Shown in pieces: positions 43,643-54,140 of a DNA stretch of 64,000 nucleotides. A program made the position numbers and the translations under genes. Below the pieces are notes generated by a model that saw nothing but the letters and a program-made list of their open reading frames with translations, did not search any database and was not told the origin of the DNA. The stretch's first letter is position 1. The number at the start of each line of letters is the position of its first letter. The DNA comes from Paenibacillus polysaccharolyticus (lineage in GTDB: Bacteria; Bacillota; Bacilli; Paenibacillales; Paenibacillaceae): positions 431,616 to 495,615 of the forward strand of contig NZ_FMVM01000002.1 in assembly GCF_900102085.1 (NCBI RefSeq). The letters are read 5' to 3'.

Positions 43643-45796
43643 TTAGTAGATTTTTCGAGCTTGCTCATCCTGAATACCGCTTTTGCGATAAAAATACGTG
43701 TTAATCATATCGCGCCATTCCTTCGCGTGATCTGCCTGTTCCTCCTGCAGCGTAGCTACCTTGTTAAAGATGACTGGATCCACTTTACCTTCCAGTTCTC
43801 TCCATGTTTCGAGTAAAGCTTCAGCCTGCGCAGCACCTTCGAAATGAGTATCGTAGATGTGCTGGATAACCGTTTTACCGGAATGTAACACATGCGTGTA
43901 CGGGACGTGATGGAAAAAGAGAATTAATTCATCGGGACAAGTCTCCAGTGATTCATATCGAGCTGCATTTTCAGCATGATATTGGGAAGTATAACCTGTA
44001 CCACTCTTCACCGTCCGATCAACCCCAATTCCATGACAATCGGCAAAGTGATACGTTCCCCATTTGGAATACTCGTAACCATCCACATTAGGTCCGTAAT
44101 GATGATCCGGGTTTACCATCCAGCCTACACCGAGAGGTGCAGTATAATTTTCATAGATGTCAAGTGAAGACAGCAACATACCCGTAACCCGCTCTACGAC
44201 TTGCTCATCATGTCCAAACGTTAATCTCACCCATTCATCTGCGATGGCTTCTGCCGAGAGCTCAGGATTCCACCCCAGTCTGCCATATCCGTACAAATTC
44301 GCTTGAGCCAGCGGATGGCCTGTCCAACTTGCATCCGCACCGATGTTGGATACAGCCGCAAATCCACTGTACTGGCGCTGAAAGAGCGAACCGTCTGCAA
44401 TGCGCTTGATCTCTGAGCCTTTGCCCTTGGCATACGTGTCAAAATCCAGAATTTCCTTCCACTGTGGCACAAGATAAGCCAGATGACGCTGTTGTCCTGT
44501 GTATTCTTGCGTAATCTGGAACTCGATCACTTGATTCGTATTCTCCATCGCCCCGAATAAAGGGGATACTGCTTCTCTAACCTGAAAATCCATAGGTCCA
44601 TTTTTAATCTGCAAAATGACATTGTCTGCAAACCGTCCGTCTAGCGGTTTAAAGTGGTCATAAGCCGCGCGAGCCCGATCTGTAGTACGATCCCGCCAGT
44701 CCTGCTTGCAGTCGTATACGAAGCACCGCCAGATGACAAGTCCGCCAAAGGGACGAAGGGCTTCTGCAAGCATGTTTGCACCGTCTGCATGGTCACGATT
44801 GTATGTGAAAGGCCCCGGACGATTTTCAGAATCCGCTTTGATCACATATCCGCCAAAATCCGGAATCGCAGCGTACACCTTCGCCGTTTGAACGTTCCAC
44901 CACTCACGTACCTGATCATCCAGTGGATCAGCTGTCTGCAAGCCACCAACTTCGATTGGACTGGCGTAATTGGCACAAAGAAACAAGCGAATACCATACG
45001 CTCTGAATTCAGCCGCTACCTTCGCAACATCACCAAGGTATCGCTCTGTCAGAAACAGACTCTCTTGTTTATGCACATTCACGTTATTAATCGATATCGC
45101 ATTGATTCCGGTTGAGGCCAGTAATCGGGCATAGTCTCGAATCCGCCCTAAATCCTGCGTGAACTCACCGTTTTCGTAAAAGATAGAACGTCCGGCATAT
45201 CCCCGCTCAATACTGCCGTCCACATTATCCCACTGATTAATCATGCGAAGTTGATTCACGGGTTGCTCTGTAATAAATAAGGGCTTCACCCCGTCAAGAG
45301 CCGGTCCGGCCTCTTCTGACTTACCTTGCTTTAATGTCAGTTCGCGCAACAAATGAAAAACAGCATATAAAACACCTTGCGGCGTCTCTGAACCAATAAC
45401 CATCTCCTGAAGAGACTCATGTTCACGAATGATAAAACCCTCACCCTGTACAGCAGCACGTTCCGCCTCCGTAAACGCACTTGTCACCTGATTGTTCCCT
45501 GCCCAGGTGCCCACTCGGATTGAAGGTTTACGTTGTTCGTCTGAATCCGTGCTTTGGGTCTGAGAATGGCGAATGACAGGCTGTTCACCGTATAACTTAC
45601 CGAGCCCTTGCTTGAGCTCGGTAAGAGCGGTGTCGATGACTAGATGCTGTTCCTTTACATCAATATGCCGGCTCCAGAGAGGAGCTGCCGTTCTCGTTCT
45701 CGTAGCCCCTTTCGCTTCTGGTAGTGCAACATGATAACCTAGCCATGCTTCATATTGCGGGCCGGACAGTCCAGATTGTACGGTAGTTTGACTCAT
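43643..45796 (-). CDS. aguA: GH67 alpha-glucuronidase
   Basis: 717 aa, ATG at 45796 overlapping the GH52 stop by 4 nt (ATGA), with AAGGAGG upstream. No signal peptide, so it acts inside the cell. It removes 4-O-methyl-glucuronic acid from short aldouronic acids released from glucuronoxylan. Family landmarks: [52 protein letters not shown], and the C-terminal [20 protein letters not shown]. Slightly longer than typical (about 680-690). It works with the upstream beta-xylosidase. Confidence 0.93.
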   Translation of the reverse strand: MSQTTVQSGLSGPQYEAWLGYHVALPEAKGATRTRTAAPLWSRHIDVKEQHLVIDTALTELKQGLGKLYGEQPVIRHSQTQSTDSDEQRKPSIRVGTWAGNNQVTSAFTEAERAAVQGEGFIIREHESLQEMVIGSETPQGVLYAVFHLLRELTLKQGKSEEAGPALDGVKPLFITEQPVNQLRMINQWDNVDGSIERGYAGRSIFYENGEFTQDLGRIRDYARLLASTGINAISINNVNVHKQESLFLTERYLGDVAKVAAEFRAYGIRLFLCANYASPIEVGGLQTADPLDDQVREWWNVQTAKVYAAIPDFGGYVIKADSENRPGPFTYNRDHADGANMLAEALRPFGGLVIWRCFVYDCKQDWRDRTTDRARAAYDHFKPLDGRFADNVILQIKNGPMDFQVREAVSPLFGAMENTNQVIEFQITQEYTGQQRHLAYLVPQWKEILDFDTYAKGKGSEIKRIADGSLFQRQYSGFAAVSNIGADASWTGHPLAQANLYGYGRLGWNPELSAEAIADEWVRLTFGHDEQVVERVTGMLLSSLDIYENYTAPLGVGWMVNPDHHYGPNVDGYEYSKWGTYHFADCHGIGVDRTVKSGTGYTSQYHAENAARYESLETCPDELILFFHHVPYTHVLHSGKTVIQHIYDTHFEGAAQAEALLETWRELEGKVDPVIFNKVATLQEEQADHAKEWRDMINTYFYRKSGIQDEQARKIY

Positions 45797-47973
45797 TGTA
45801 GAGCCTCCTTGCTTGCATAGATCTGTGCAAGACGATTATTTTTGCCTTCAAGCAACCACAGTATAGAAGTTACGCCACGTGGATAATATTTGCTGCCGAC
45901 AGCAACACCGGATAAGATCTGGTCACTCCAGCACCAGTAGGATTCCTTCGGATGAAGCAACCATTTCACATGAGTTGCATCCGCTGCTTTCCCAGTCTCA
46001 TCCCACTCCACACCCAGAATCTCACGTGTGATAAATTGGGACAAATAGATTTTGCTCAACCAGGAGTTCTTGCTTGTCGAAGACAGCTTCCAGCCACCAT
46101 CTTCAAACAGGCATATTCCTGGAACTAGCACCGTTTTTAGATGTGTGTGTAGTGCCTTGATATAGGGTCCGAACCGGCCGTTAACATCGAGTGCCGCTTC
46201 ACAACCTGTAAAATACGGGAATACCAGGCCTTCAATCGCCGGAATGATACGCGAATCGTTATTTTCCGCAATAACCGCCGGAATGTAACCTCCGTCAGTC
46301 AATTGAGCAGCGACGCTTGCCGCGCAGCGATCTGCTTGTTTTCCTGCCTGATGAGACAGCTCTGAGAGCTTCTCGCCTGCAAACAATTTTTCGAGTGCAA
46401 CGTAGACAGCCCAGCATTTACCCGCAAGATAGATATTGTTCCGCGATTGTCCAAGGGATACGTCCAAACTGTCGTACGTGGTAATCTCTGCCCTGCCTTG
46501 TGTACGGCTGCTATCCAGTCCCATTAAGCCATTACGTTGATCTTCTTCTGGATGGTCACGGTTAAGCATACTTTGGAAGCATTCCTGAATAACCGGCAAC
46601 ATCTCAGTCAAAAACTCCCGATCTTGCGTCTGCTCAATATATACCGTTGCGCAGCAAAGCCAGTTGACAAGCTCTTCATGGCTCATCTGTGAGAAACAAT
46701 CATCGATGCCGACGAGTTCATACGCCGAATGACCCGGACGGGAAAATACATTGGCGATTCCAATATCATGTGTAAACGTAATGCCGCCCGGATGAAGTGT
46801 CTCTTCTCCAGGGAAGCGAACCTGATCCGTATAACTATAACGCTTCACAAACCACTCCAGCTCATTACGAACAGTCCATGGATTAAGAGCAAGCTCGAAG
46901 TACAGCTGATCTGCGGTCAGATCCAGCGTATTCATCATCCGATATTCGCCTTCATTCACAATCCAGAGCGGCTCGCCATCTGCATCGAGCAGTTGAGTGC
47001 TCGCATAGTAGCTGTGGATGGAATGGGCAAGCATATAGGACTGATCTTCGCTAAGCGCTGCCGTTCCAAGTCGCCGATCTACTTCGGCACAGGATGCAGT
47101 CAATGCATCAAAACGATCGAGCGCATACTCACCCGCTTGCAGAATGTCAGCAAAGTAACGTGTGTACCAATACGTGGTGTCCATACCGGTAGTTACAATT
47201 CCTCCCCGATAGAAACATACCGCGAATTGGAACGTGCGTTTCTGGCCTGCCGGAACTTCCATCAGTAATACCGAGGTAGATCCTAAGCCAAATGCCAGAT
47301 TGTCACGATGTTTTTCCTCTAAAATTTTCTCCAGCGTAAATCCGCGTGCAGGCCACAGACCTTCATTTTTCGACACAATAGCTGTCAGACGCCCTTGTCC
47401 AACCCCTGTCAATGGTCCTCCCTCTGGTCCACCAATTAATCGCATCGCAGAATACGGATCACTACCTTGATAACCGAAGTACCCTTTACGGGTTTTCTCG
47501 CCTTGGCTGTTGTCAATGGTCATCTCGACCAACACTGCGGGTACGAGTGCATCCATCAGCGCTTCACGATCTGCACTCTTCGGATGCGGAACGGGACGTA
47601 CAGGCGAATAAATACGGAATTCAAGATCTCCTGCATTCCATGTATCTGTCCCCGAAGTGAACTCCCGAGTAATGTCTTCATCCCGAAACGCAGAGATCAA
47701 CGGTTTTGCCCCCGCACCGTCAGACTGACTTCCACTGTCCAGCTTCTCCACATCATAACGGCTGCTCTCATCTTCACTCGCTTCATAAAAAGGCAATGCC
47801 TGATAATGCTCTCCATCACAAGCTTGTAATCCTATATATACGTTTTGGTCAGCCGGCTTCCCAAGTTCAAGCCCCAGCCCACCTTTAGCCCCTTTGTAAC
47901 CTAGCGTGAAACTGGCAAATGCACCGATTGGTGCGTGATGAGCATTGTAAAAAATAGAATTGGATGTACTCAT
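45793..47973 (-). CDS. GH52 beta-xylosidase
   Basis: 726 aa, ATG at 47973. Recognised by close match to Geobacillus stearothermophilus XynB2: start [60 protein letters not shown] (nucleophile Glu in VNEGEYR), [11 protein letters not shown]. The conserved Asp acting as acid/base is within the [17 protein letters not shown] region. Cytoplasmic, retaining; cleaves xylobiose and short xylooligomers. First gene of the aguA operon and divergent from an AraC regulator, with a cre-like site between them. Confidence 0.94.
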   Translation of the reverse strand: MSTSNSIFYNAHHAPIGAFASFTLGYKGAKGGLGLELGKPADQNVYIGLQACDGEHYQALPFYEASEDESSRYDVEKLDSGSQSDGAGAKPLISAFRDEDITREFTSGTDTWNAGDLEFRIYSPVRPVPHPKSADREALMDALVPAVLVEMTIDNSQGEKTRKGYFGYQGSDPYSAMRLIGGPEGGPLTGVGQGRLTAIVSKNEGLWPARGFTLEKILEEKHRDNLAFGLGSTSVLLMEVPAGQKRTFQFAVCFYRGGIVTTGMDTTYWYTRYFADILQAGEYALDRFDALTASCAEVDRRLGTAALSEDQSYMLAHSIHSYYASTQLLDADGEPLWIVNEGEYRMMNTLDLTADQLYFELALNPWTVRNELEWFVKRYSYTDQVRFPGEETLHPGGITFTHDIGIANVFSRPGHSAYELVGIDDCFSQMSHEELVNWLCCATVYIEQTQDREFLTEMLPVIQECFQSMLNRDHPEEDQRNGLMGLDSSRTQGRAEITTYDSLDVSLGQSRNNIYLAGKCWAVYVALEKLFAGEKLSELSHQAGKQADRCAASVAAQLTDGGYIPAVIAENNDSRIIPAIEGLVFPYFTGCEAALDVNGRFGPYIKALHTHLKTVLVPGICLFEDGGWKLSSTSKNSWLSKIYLSQFITREILGVEWDETGKAADATHVKWLLHPKESYWCWSDQILSGVAVGSKYYPRGVTSILWLLEGKNNRLAQIYASKEALQ

Positions 47974-48103
47974 TCTTCATAACCTCTCTCGGAATAAGAT
48001 ATGCATGCGTTTTCATTAGCCCCATCCTATCACGCAGTGTCCGTCCAGACCATGAACAAATCAATCGGATATTTACCCAAATCAAGCTGATATATGATAA
48101 AAT

Positions 48104-48117
48104 ATAAAGCGGTTACA
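48104..48117. promoter_or_regulatory. cre-like site between GH52 gene and araC
   Basis: ATAAAGCGGTTACA fits 12 of 14 positions of TGWAANCGNTNWCA (the two outer bases differ). It lies between the divergent starts and could subject both transcripts to CcpA. Confidence 0.5.
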
Positions 48118-48195
48118 CTTTTAAAATTTTAAAAAATTCGTTTTAAATATGTACATAACCTAGCGTAACATGACCCAACTTAAGGAGGAATTCAA

Positions 48196-49107
48196 ATGTC
48201 TTCCACGTATTTACCTCCCGATCTGGGAGAAAGTGTGCATGAAGTGTTTTACCCAGATGTGCAAACCACCGTTAACTTGTTCGCCATTCATCTGCGCAGT
48301 GTCGGACCCGATTGGGACTATCCGGCGCACGAGCATCCTCAATATGAGCTCAATTATGTAACAGAGGGTGTGCAGTATATGACCATAAACGGTACTTTGT
48401 ATGTACAAAACGCCGGTGAGCTCCTGCTGATCCCTCCGGGAAGCATTCATTCCAGCCAGAGCCGAAGCGGACAAGGCTTCACCTACTTCTGTATGCATTT
48501 TGATATTGATGATCAGCTGTTTCTCTCTCTTCTGGCACGAATCAAGCAAGTATTATTCGGAGCAGACAGCCCGGTTACCCGGCAGATTGAACCTGTGCTG
48601 CACAAGCTCATGTCCTCTGCCCACGATCAATCCCCCAGTGCTATGGTACAGCGCATGCAACTGCAATCCGCGGTATTTGAGCTGTTTGGTCACCTCTGGG
48701 AGACGGTGTCTCAGGAAGCAGTCCAGACGTTTGCGGGTGGGTACGAACGGATTGAACTGGCGCATCAGATTCGTACTCGGCTTCAAGGACTAATGAGCCA
48801 GCAATTCAAACAAGGCGATGAATCCGACAGCCACTATGGGATCGATGATATCGCCGCAGAACTCGGCATCAGTACTTCGCATTGCAATCGTGTGTTCAAA
48901 CAAATATTCGGGCAGTCCCCCCGTACCGTTCTATCCCAAATGGTGCTGCACGAGGCCAAAGTTTTACTAGGTAATCCACAGCTCTCTGTACAAAATATCG
49001 CAGTGATGCTTGGATATAAGGATATCGCCCATTTTAGCCGTCAATTCAAACGGTGGTCGGGGAAGTCCCCTTCACAATATAGACAGGAACAGCCTGCTCT
49101 GGAGTAA
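48196..49107 (+). CDS. AraC-family regulator of the xylosidase/glucuronidase operon
   Basis: 303 aa, ATG at 48196 behind AAGGAGG. N-terminal cupin sugar-binding domain (YPAHEHPQYELNYVTEGVQY, LLLIPPGSIHS), C-terminal double HTH (IDDIAAELGISTSHCNRVFK, VQNIAVMLGYKDIAHFSRQF then KRWSGKSPSQYR). It is divergent from GH52-aguA and is the obvious local activator. Its stop codon lies in the loop of its own terminator. Confidence 0.92.
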   Translation: MSSTYLPPDLGESVHEVFYPDVQTTVNLFAIHLRSVGPDWDYPAHEHPQYELNYVTEGVQYMTINGTLYVQNAGELLLIPPGSIHSSQSRSGQGFTYFCMHFDIDDQLFLSLLARIKQVLFGADSPVTRQIEPVLHKLMSSAHDQSPSAMVQRMQLQSAVFELFGHLWETVSQEAVQTFAGGYERIELAHQIRTRLQGLMSQQFKQGDESDSHYGIDDIAAELGISTSHCNRVFKQIFGQSPRTVLSQMVLHEAKVLLGNPQLSVQNIAVMLGYKDIAHFSRQFKRWSGKSPSQYRQEQPALE

Positions 49108-49130
49108 TGTCCAGCAGCAGGCTGTTTTAT
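49089..49130 (+). terminator. Terminator overlapping the end of araC
   Basis: Fifteen base pairs with one bulge: ACAGCCTGCTCTGGA (49089-49103) and TCCAGCAGCAGGCTGT (49110-49125), then TTTATTT. The stop codon TAA (49105-49107) is in the six-nt loop. Confidence 0.8.
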
Positions 49131-49152
49131 TTGATGTTTACGTTACATATCG

Positions 49153-50553
49153 TTATTTCAGCAAACGTTTGATCAGATTCAGTTTGTTATTGTAAGGCGG
49201 GTACAGCATATGCGGATTAAGCTTGGTACTCTTTTTCAAAACACTTTTCATATGTGAAAAGGTCTCGAAGCTGTACCGTCCATGGTACGAGCCAATACCA
49301 GAATGACCTACTCCTCCAAACGGTAGCCGTGGATTGGCCACATGTGTAATCGTATCGTTAATGCATCCTCCGCCAAAAGAAACCTCGTTTAACACTTTAT
49401 CCTGAACAGCTGAATCGGATGTGAACAGGTACAAGGCTAACGGCTTTGGTCGTTTAATAATTTCGCCAATTGCATCATCTAGATGACTATAACTGATCAT
49501 CGGCAAAATCGGCCCAAAAATCTCGTCCTCCATCGTAGCTGCATTCCACGATTCCGCATCAATTAAGGTCGGTTCAATAAAGCGATCTTCTTCATCGGAA
49601 GTCCCTCCATAGATGACCTGGTCCCGGTCTCGTTCAATTAATGCGGTCAAACGTTTAAAGTGTGACTTGTTCACGATGCGCCCATAGTCCTTGTTATGCT
49701 GAATATCCGTTCCAAAGAAGGTTACAATCGCAGCTTTCATCGCATCAATTAAAGGCTGTTTTACACGCTCATGTACAAGCAAATAATCCGGGGCGATACA
49801 GGTTTGCCCTGTGTTCAGCAGTTTGCCCCAAATAATACGTTCGGCCGCAACTTGAATATCCGCCTGCTCATCCACGATGACAGGACTTTTCCCTCCAAGC
49901 TCCAGCGTAACAGGAACAAGGTTTTTCGCTGCGGCCTCCATCACGATTTTACCAACGGGTACACTGCCTGTAAAAAAGATATAGTCGAACGACGCATGGA
50001 TAAGCGCTGTTGTTGTGTCTTTGGCTCCTTCGACCACTTGTACATATTCCGGCTCAAATACTTCACCAATCAATTTCTTCACAACAGCCGATACAGCCGG
50101 GGTGTTCTCTGACGCTTTGAGCACCGCCGTATTACCTGCGGCAATCGCACCAACCAGTGGTTCAATAAGGAGTTGAAAAGGATAATTGAACGGCCCAATA
50201 ATAAGCACTGCACCATACGGTTCAGGAAGGATAAAACTTTTGGAGCCAAGGAGAGCCACTTGTGTCCTAACCTTAACAGGCTTCACCCACTTTTTGATTT
50301 TACGCATCGTGTGTGTGATGCTGTCGAGCATAAATCCAATCTCTGTCGTGTAGGATTCAAATTCGCTTTTCCCCAAGTCTTGATACAGTGCCTCGGTCAA
50401 TCCGGATTCATGTTTCTGAATGGCCTGTTTTAAACGTCTTAAACGTTCTATTCGAACTTCCGCTGGTCTCGTGGCACCGGAACGGAAAAATGTACGTTGT
50501 TTCTCCAGTATGACGTGTACATCTTCGTGTGTTAATTCTTGAAACGTGGTCAT
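49153..50553 (-). CDS. Class 3 aldehyde dehydrogenase
   Basis: 466 aa from ATG at 50553 (AAGGAG ten nt upstream; a GTG three codons earlier is too close). Oxidises medium-chain or aromatic aldehydes with NAD(P)+. Signature motifs: PFNYPFQLLIEP, FFTGSVPVGK, VTLELGGKSP with catalytic Glu, NTGQTCIAPDY with catalytic Cys. The C-terminal NNKLNLIKRLLK resembles the basic tail of class 3/YwdH-type enzymes. Its upstream region shares an AGGTTTAAA inverted repeat with the adjacent arsR-type gene, so it is probably repressed by that regulator. Confidence 0.92.
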   Translation of the reverse strand: MTTFQELTHEDVHVILEKQRTFFRSGATRPAEVRIERLRRLKQAIQKHESGLTEALYQDLGKSEFESYTTEIGFMLDSITHTMRKIKKWVKPVKVRTQVALLGSKSFILPEPYGAVLIIGPFNYPFQLLIEPLVGAIAAGNTAVLKASENTPAVSAVVKKLIGEVFEPEYVQVVEGAKDTTTALIHASFDYIFFTGSVPVGKIVMEAAAKNLVPVTLELGGKSPVIVDEQADIQVAAERIIWGKLLNTGQTCIAPDYLLVHERVKQPLIDAMKAAIVTFFGTDIQHNKDYGRIVNKSHFKRLTALIERDRDQVIYGGTSDEEDRFIEPTLIDAESWNAATMEDEIFGPILPMISYSHLDDAIGEIIKRPKPLALYLFTSDSAVQDKVLNEVSFGGGCINDTITHVANPRLPFGGVGHSGIGSYHGRYSFETFSHMKSVLKKSTKLNPHMLYPPYNNKLNLIKRLLK

Positions 50554-50592
50554 AATGCTCACTCTCCTTCGTTGGAAAAGATTATTGATGAA

Positions 50593-50612
50593 AGGTTTAA
50601 ACTTATGAACCT
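50593..50612. promoter_or_regulatory. Putative ArsR-type operator upstream of the aldehyde dehydrogenase
   Basis: AGGTTTAAACTTATGAACCT has AGGTT/AACCT arms. A related sequence (AGGTTTAAATGTTTAAAC on the minus strand) lies upstream of the ArsR gene at 51081-51098. Confidence 0.5.
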
Positions 50613-50700
50613 ATACGTTACATGCCGTAGCATGCTAAGCCTTTTCTTGTTGTTGTGCAATCTAACTTTTGATTAATCGAGCGCTGAAACAGCTACCTAT

Positions 50701-51003
50701 TTATAGGCATTCCTCTTCAAGCGCAGCGACAAGCTGTTTCAGCAGATCGACGGAAGCATGCAACGAAGCTGAATAATAACGTTGTGTTCCCTTCTGTTCC
50801 ACGGATATGAGCCCTTTCTCCAGCAACAACTTCAAGTGGTGGGATATCGCTGGACGGGACAGGCTGGAATGTTCCGTAATCTCATTCACTGTCATATGGC
50901 CTTTTTCACTCAGCATGAGCAAAATCGATTGGCGATGGTTGTCACTCAGAACTTGAAACAGCGGGATACATGTTTGGAAAATGGTTATGGCCTTCTGACC
51001 CAT
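50701..51003 (-). CDS. ArsR-family transcriptional repressor
   Basis: 100 aa, ATG at 51003. Winged HTH of the ArsR/SmtB type: LSDNHRQSILLMLSEKGHMT then VNEITEHSSLSRPAISHHLK, wing GTQRYYSAS. There is no CxC metal site in the recognition helix and only one Cys near the C-terminus (EEECL), so a metal sensor of the classic kind is unlikely. It lies directly upstream of the aldehyde dehydrogenase on the same strand (147 nt between them), each with its own AGGTTTAAA-type repeat. Confidence 0.88.
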   Translation of the reverse strand: MGQKAITIFQTCIPLFQVLSDNHRQSILLMLSEKGHMTVNEITEHSSLSRPAISHHLKLLLEKGLISVEQKGTQRYYSASLHASVDLLKQLVAALEEECL

Positions 51004-51080
51004 ATTTACACCTCGATTATCTTTCTGCGTTCTATCTATTAACTATCATTCTACGAACTTTATAGTTTTTACTTTTATTC

Positions 51081-51098
51081 GTTTAAACATTTAAACCT
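51081..51098. promoter_or_regulatory. Putative ArsR-type operator upstream of its own gene
   Basis: GTTTAAACATTTAAACCT, 78 nt before the ATG at 51003, contains two GTTTAAA half-sites in inverted orientation and shares AGGTTTAAA with the site at 50593-50612. Confidence 0.5.
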
Positions 51099-51187
51099 AT
51101 AAAATGAATTGTACTTCCTTATATCTTAAATTTCAAGAAAAACAGCTCAGAACAACAATCTTTTTTAAATAAAACGCTTCCACTCTG

Positions 51188-51209
51188 CCATACTTGTATG
51201 GTAGTATGG
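51188..51209. promoter_or_regulatory. Putative GntR operator
   Basis: CCATAC (51188-51193) and GTATGG (51204-51209) form an inverted repeat, with another GTATGG at 51196-51201. It lies 20 nt before the GntR start, so autoregulation is likely. A weak cre-like AAAACGCTTCCA precedes it at 51168-51179. Confidence 0.5.
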
Positions 51210-51228
51210 CAATGAAGGAGTTGAAGTT

Positions 51229-51960
51229 GTGGAACATACCCCCAGATTATCATCCAAAGCCGGTTTATCGCCCTTGTCAGGCCACCTCTCGGCGTTGAAC
51301 AAGCAATCCTACTCGACGCGAGATTTGGTCTATGACACGCTGAAACAACAGATTTTGAGTCTGCAGTTGCCTCCGGGTACGGCCATTTCGGAGAAAGAAA
51401 TCGCCCTGGACTTTCAGGTTAGCCGGACTCCTGTGCGCGAAAGTTTTGTCCGACTCGCTCAGGAAGGTCTGCTGGAAGTGTATCCCCAGCGTGGAACGTA
51501 TGTCTCTCTGATTCAACTGGATCTCGTCGAAGAAGCCCGATTTATGCGAGAGCAGCTGGAGCGAGCTGTCATCCGTCTAGCTTGTGCACAATTTCCAGAA
51601 GAGCAGATGTTGGCCCTTGAACACAATCTTGCAGAGCAGCAGCAATGCCTGAGCGAACCGGATGATGAACGCATGTTTCAACTGGATGAGGAGTTCCATA
51701 GCACTCTTTTTGCTGGCTGTAACAAAAGCAACACCTGGACGGTGATTCAGCAGATGAATGTGCATTTGAATCGAAGCCGGATGCTCCGTCTGTCTTCCGA
51801 TCATCATTGGGATCACTTAATCGAGCAGCACCGATCCATGGTTCAGGCGATTCAGCAGCATGATGCAGAGAAAGCAGAACGTCTGATGCAGGAACATCTG
51901 TATCTGACAGTCACGGATCTGGCTGTTCTGCGGAGTACATATCCTTCCTATTTCCAATAA
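51229..51960 (+). CDS. GntR/FadR-family (FCD) regulator of uxuAB
   Basis: 243 aa from GTG at 51229, with AAGGAG 8 nt upstream. N-terminal wHTH (YDTLKQQILSLQLPPGTAIS, EKEIALDFQVSRTPVRESFV) and C-terminal FCD effector domain (EARFMREQLERAVIRLACAQ, LDEEFHSTLFAGC, HRSMVQAIQQHDAEKAERLM). FCD regulators bind carboxylates such as glucuronate-pathway intermediates. First gene of a three-gene unit with mannonate dehydratase, so it most likely controls hexuronate catabolism. Confidence 0.92.
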   Translation: MEHTPRLSSKAGLSPLSGHLSALNKQSYSTRDLVYDTLKQQILSLQLPPGTAISEKEIALDFQVSRTPVRESFVRLAQEGLLEVYPQRGTYVSLIQLDLVEEARFMREQLERAVIRLACAQFPEEQMLALEHNLAEQQQCLSEPDDERMFQLDEEFHSTLFAGCNKSNTWTVIQQMNVHLNRSRMLRLSSDHHWDHLIEQHRSMVQAIQQHDAEKAERLMQEHLYLTVTDLAVLRSTYPSYFQ

Positions 51961-52029
51961 GTAAAGAATTCCTGCTTGCACATCGTAATACATGTTGTTT
52001 CTTCCACTAATGAGGATGAGGTGAATGAA

Positions 52030-53097
52030 ATGAAGATGGTTTTTCGCTGGTTTGGCGAAGGCAATGATACGGTATCGCTGGATCAGATCCGGCAAATTCC
52101 GGGCGTCGAAGGCATTGTATGGGCACTACATGATGTTCCTGCAGGCGAAGAATGGCCGATGGACAAAATACTTGCTGTCAAGACAGCTGCGGACCAAGCC
52201 GGACTACATCTGGATGTCGTAGAAAGTGTTAATATTCATGAAGATATCAAGCTTGGACTGCCTTCACGGGATAAATATATTAGCAACTACATTAAAACCA
52301 TGGAGAAACTTGCCCAAGTGGGTGTCAAAGTGATCTGTTATAATTTTATGCCGATCTTCGATTGGTTGCGTACGGATCTGCACAAAGAAATGGAGGACGG
52401 ATCAACAGCCCTCTTCTATGAAGCTAGCAAAATTGAAAACATTGAACCACTGGAACTGGTTCGCAAAATTAATGAAAACTCCACCCTCACGATGCCGGGT
52501 TGGGAACCGGAACGACTACAGTATCTCACAGGTTTGTTTGAAGCCTATAAAGATGTGACCGAGGACGATATGTGGGAGAACGCACGTTACTTCCTGCAAG
52601 AGATCATTCCTACCGCCGAGCGGCTTGGCATTCGAATGGCGATTCATCCCGATGACCCACCATGGCCGATCTTTGGTCTGCCTAAAATTATAATCAATCA
52701 GGACAATGTTCGCAGATACCTGAATCTATATGATAGTCCGTCGAATAGTGTAACGCTGTGTAGCGGATCTCTCGGTGCCAATCCAGACAATGATATCATC
52801 GGTATGATTCATGAGTTCAGTGATCGGATTCCGTTTGCTCACATCCGGAATGTGAAGGTCTATGAGAATGGTGACTTTATCGAAACCTCTCACCGCAGTC
52901 AGGACGGAAGCGTAGATATCGCGGGTGTTGTAGAAGCCTATCACGATATTGGTTTTGAAGGATACGCCAGACCGGACCACGGTCGACATCTGTGGGGAGA
53001 AGAATGTAGACCAGGCTATGGACTATATGATCGTGCACTCGGAATTATGTATCTCTGGGGTGTCTGGGATTCACTACAAAGGAGGGCAAACGCATGA
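52030..53097 (+). CDS. uxuA: Mannonate dehydratase
   Basis: 355 aa from ATG at 52030 (GAGGATGAGG upstream; [20 protein letters not shown] is the canonical UxuA N-terminus, so the earlier in-frame ATG at 51976 is rejected). Converts D-mannonate to 2-keto-3-deoxy-D-gluconate in the glucuronate pathway, metal-dependent TIM barrel. Typical segments: [82 protein letters not shown]. It uses the glucuronate freed by the GH67 enzyme after isomerisation and reduction. Overlaps the next gene by 4 nt. Confidence 0.95.
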   Translation: MKMVFRWFGEGNDTVSLDQIRQIPGVEGIVWALHDVPAGEEWPMDKILAVKTAADQAGLHLDVVESVNIHEDIKLGLPSRDKYISNYIKTMEKLAQVGVKVICYNFMPIFDWLRTDLHKEMEDGSTALFYEASKIENIEPLELVRKINENSTLTMPGWEPERLQYLTGLFEAYKDVTEDDMWENARYFLQEIIPTAERLGIRMAIHPDDPPWPIFGLPKIIINQDNVRRYLNLYDSPSNSVTLCSGSLGANPDNDIIGMIHEFSDRIPFAHIRNVKVYENGDFIETSHRSQDGSVDIAGVVEAYHDIGFEGYARPDHGRHLWGEECRPGYGLYDRALGIMYLWGVWDSLQRRANA

Positions 53098-53969
53098 GCG
53101 AACACCATTCGAACCTGAATCTGGAGCGTACTTCTCGCCTTCAAGGTAAAACAGCCGTGATTACCGGAGGGGCAGGCGTATTATGCCGTTCCATGGCTGA
53201 AGAACTCGCAAGACACGGCGCCAAGGTGGCCATCCTGAACCGGACGGTATCCAAAGGTCAAGACGTTGCATCCGCAATTGAAAAAGCAGGTGGCCGTGCC
53301 ATTGCCGTTGCATGTGATGTCACCCAAGCCGAAAGTGTACAGGCGGCGGCAGATATTGTTCGCGAGCAACTCGGCCCATGTGACATATTGATTAATGGTG
53401 CTGGCGGCAATAACGCCAGTGCCAACACAACAAATGAAATATTTAAACCGGAGGATTTGGGTAATCCTGATGTGACCACCTTTTTTGATGTAAGTGTAGA
53501 GGGGTTTCGGCAGGTCATGGATCTGAACTTTGTTGGCTCCCTCATCCCTACTCAAATTTTTGCCAAACACATGATTGAGCGCGATGTACCCGCTACGGTC
53601 ATCAATATATCGTCCATGAGTGCCCCATCTCCTATGACCAAAGTGCCTGCGTACAGTGCTGCCAAGGCGGCTATTAACAATTTTACACAATGGCTTGCTG
53701 TGCATCTGGCAGAGTCGGGGATTCGAGTCAATGCGATTGCTCCAGGCTTCTTCCTGACCGAGCAGAACCGCAACTTGCTCTTGCAGCCAGACGGCTCACC
53801 TACGGAGCGTTCCAGCAAAATTATTGCGCATACCCCAATGCGCCGTTTTGGTAAACCGGAGGATCTGCTCGGTACGTTAATGTGGCTGGCAGATGAGCAT
53901 CAGTCCGGCTTTGTAACGGGTATTGTTGTGCCTGTAGACGGCGGATTCATGGCTTATTCCGGGGTGTAG
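53094..53969 (+). CDS. uxuB: D-mannonate oxidoreductase / fructuronate reductase, SDR type
   Basis: 291 aa, ATG at 53094 overlapping uxuA by ATGA, with AAGGAGG upstream. SDR fold: cofactor loop [20 protein letters not shown], Ser in ISSMSAPS and YSAAKAA. This SDR type (as in B. subtilis YjmF/UxuB) interconverts D-fructuronate and D-mannonate with NAD(P)H, immediately before UxuA in the pathway. The functional call rests heavily on the operon. Confidence 0.87.
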   Translation: MSEHHSNLNLERTSRLQGKTAVITGGAGVLCRSMAEELARHGAKVAILNRTVSKGQDVASAIEKAGGRAIAVACDVTQAESVQAAADIVREQLGPCDILINGAGGNNASANTTNEIFKPEDLGNPDVTTFFDVSVEGFRQVMDLNFVGSLIPTQIFAKHMIERDVPATVINISSMSAPSPMTKVPAYSAAKAAINNFTQWLAVHLAESGIRVNAIAPGFFLTEQNRNLLLQPDGSPTERSSKIIAHTPMRRFGKPEDLLGTLMWLADEHQSGFVTGIVVPVDGGFMAYSGV

Positions 53970-54017
53970 CCCTCATTTTTGGATACATCGATTGTCTGAA
54001 ACAGATTCACACTCCAA

Positions 54018-54056
54018 CCGAACCTCGTGATATGCTCACGGGCTTCGGTTTTTTTG
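54018..54056 (+). terminator. Terminator of the gntR-uxuA-uxuB operon
   Basis: CCGAACCTCGTGA (54018-54030), loop TATGC, TCACGGGCTTCGG (54036-54048), one mismatch, then T8. Confidence 0.88.
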
Positions 54057-54140
54057 ACGTTGATTTGATCCTCAAGTGATAAGGAATAAATTGCATCGTT
54101 GTGGGCAAGGATTGAGGGTGTAAAGGGTGGTGATGCATAT

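Noticed and set aside
51976..52029. Extended UxuA N-terminus
   Set aside because: The canonical UxuA start MKMVFRW lies at 52030 with its own ribosome site.
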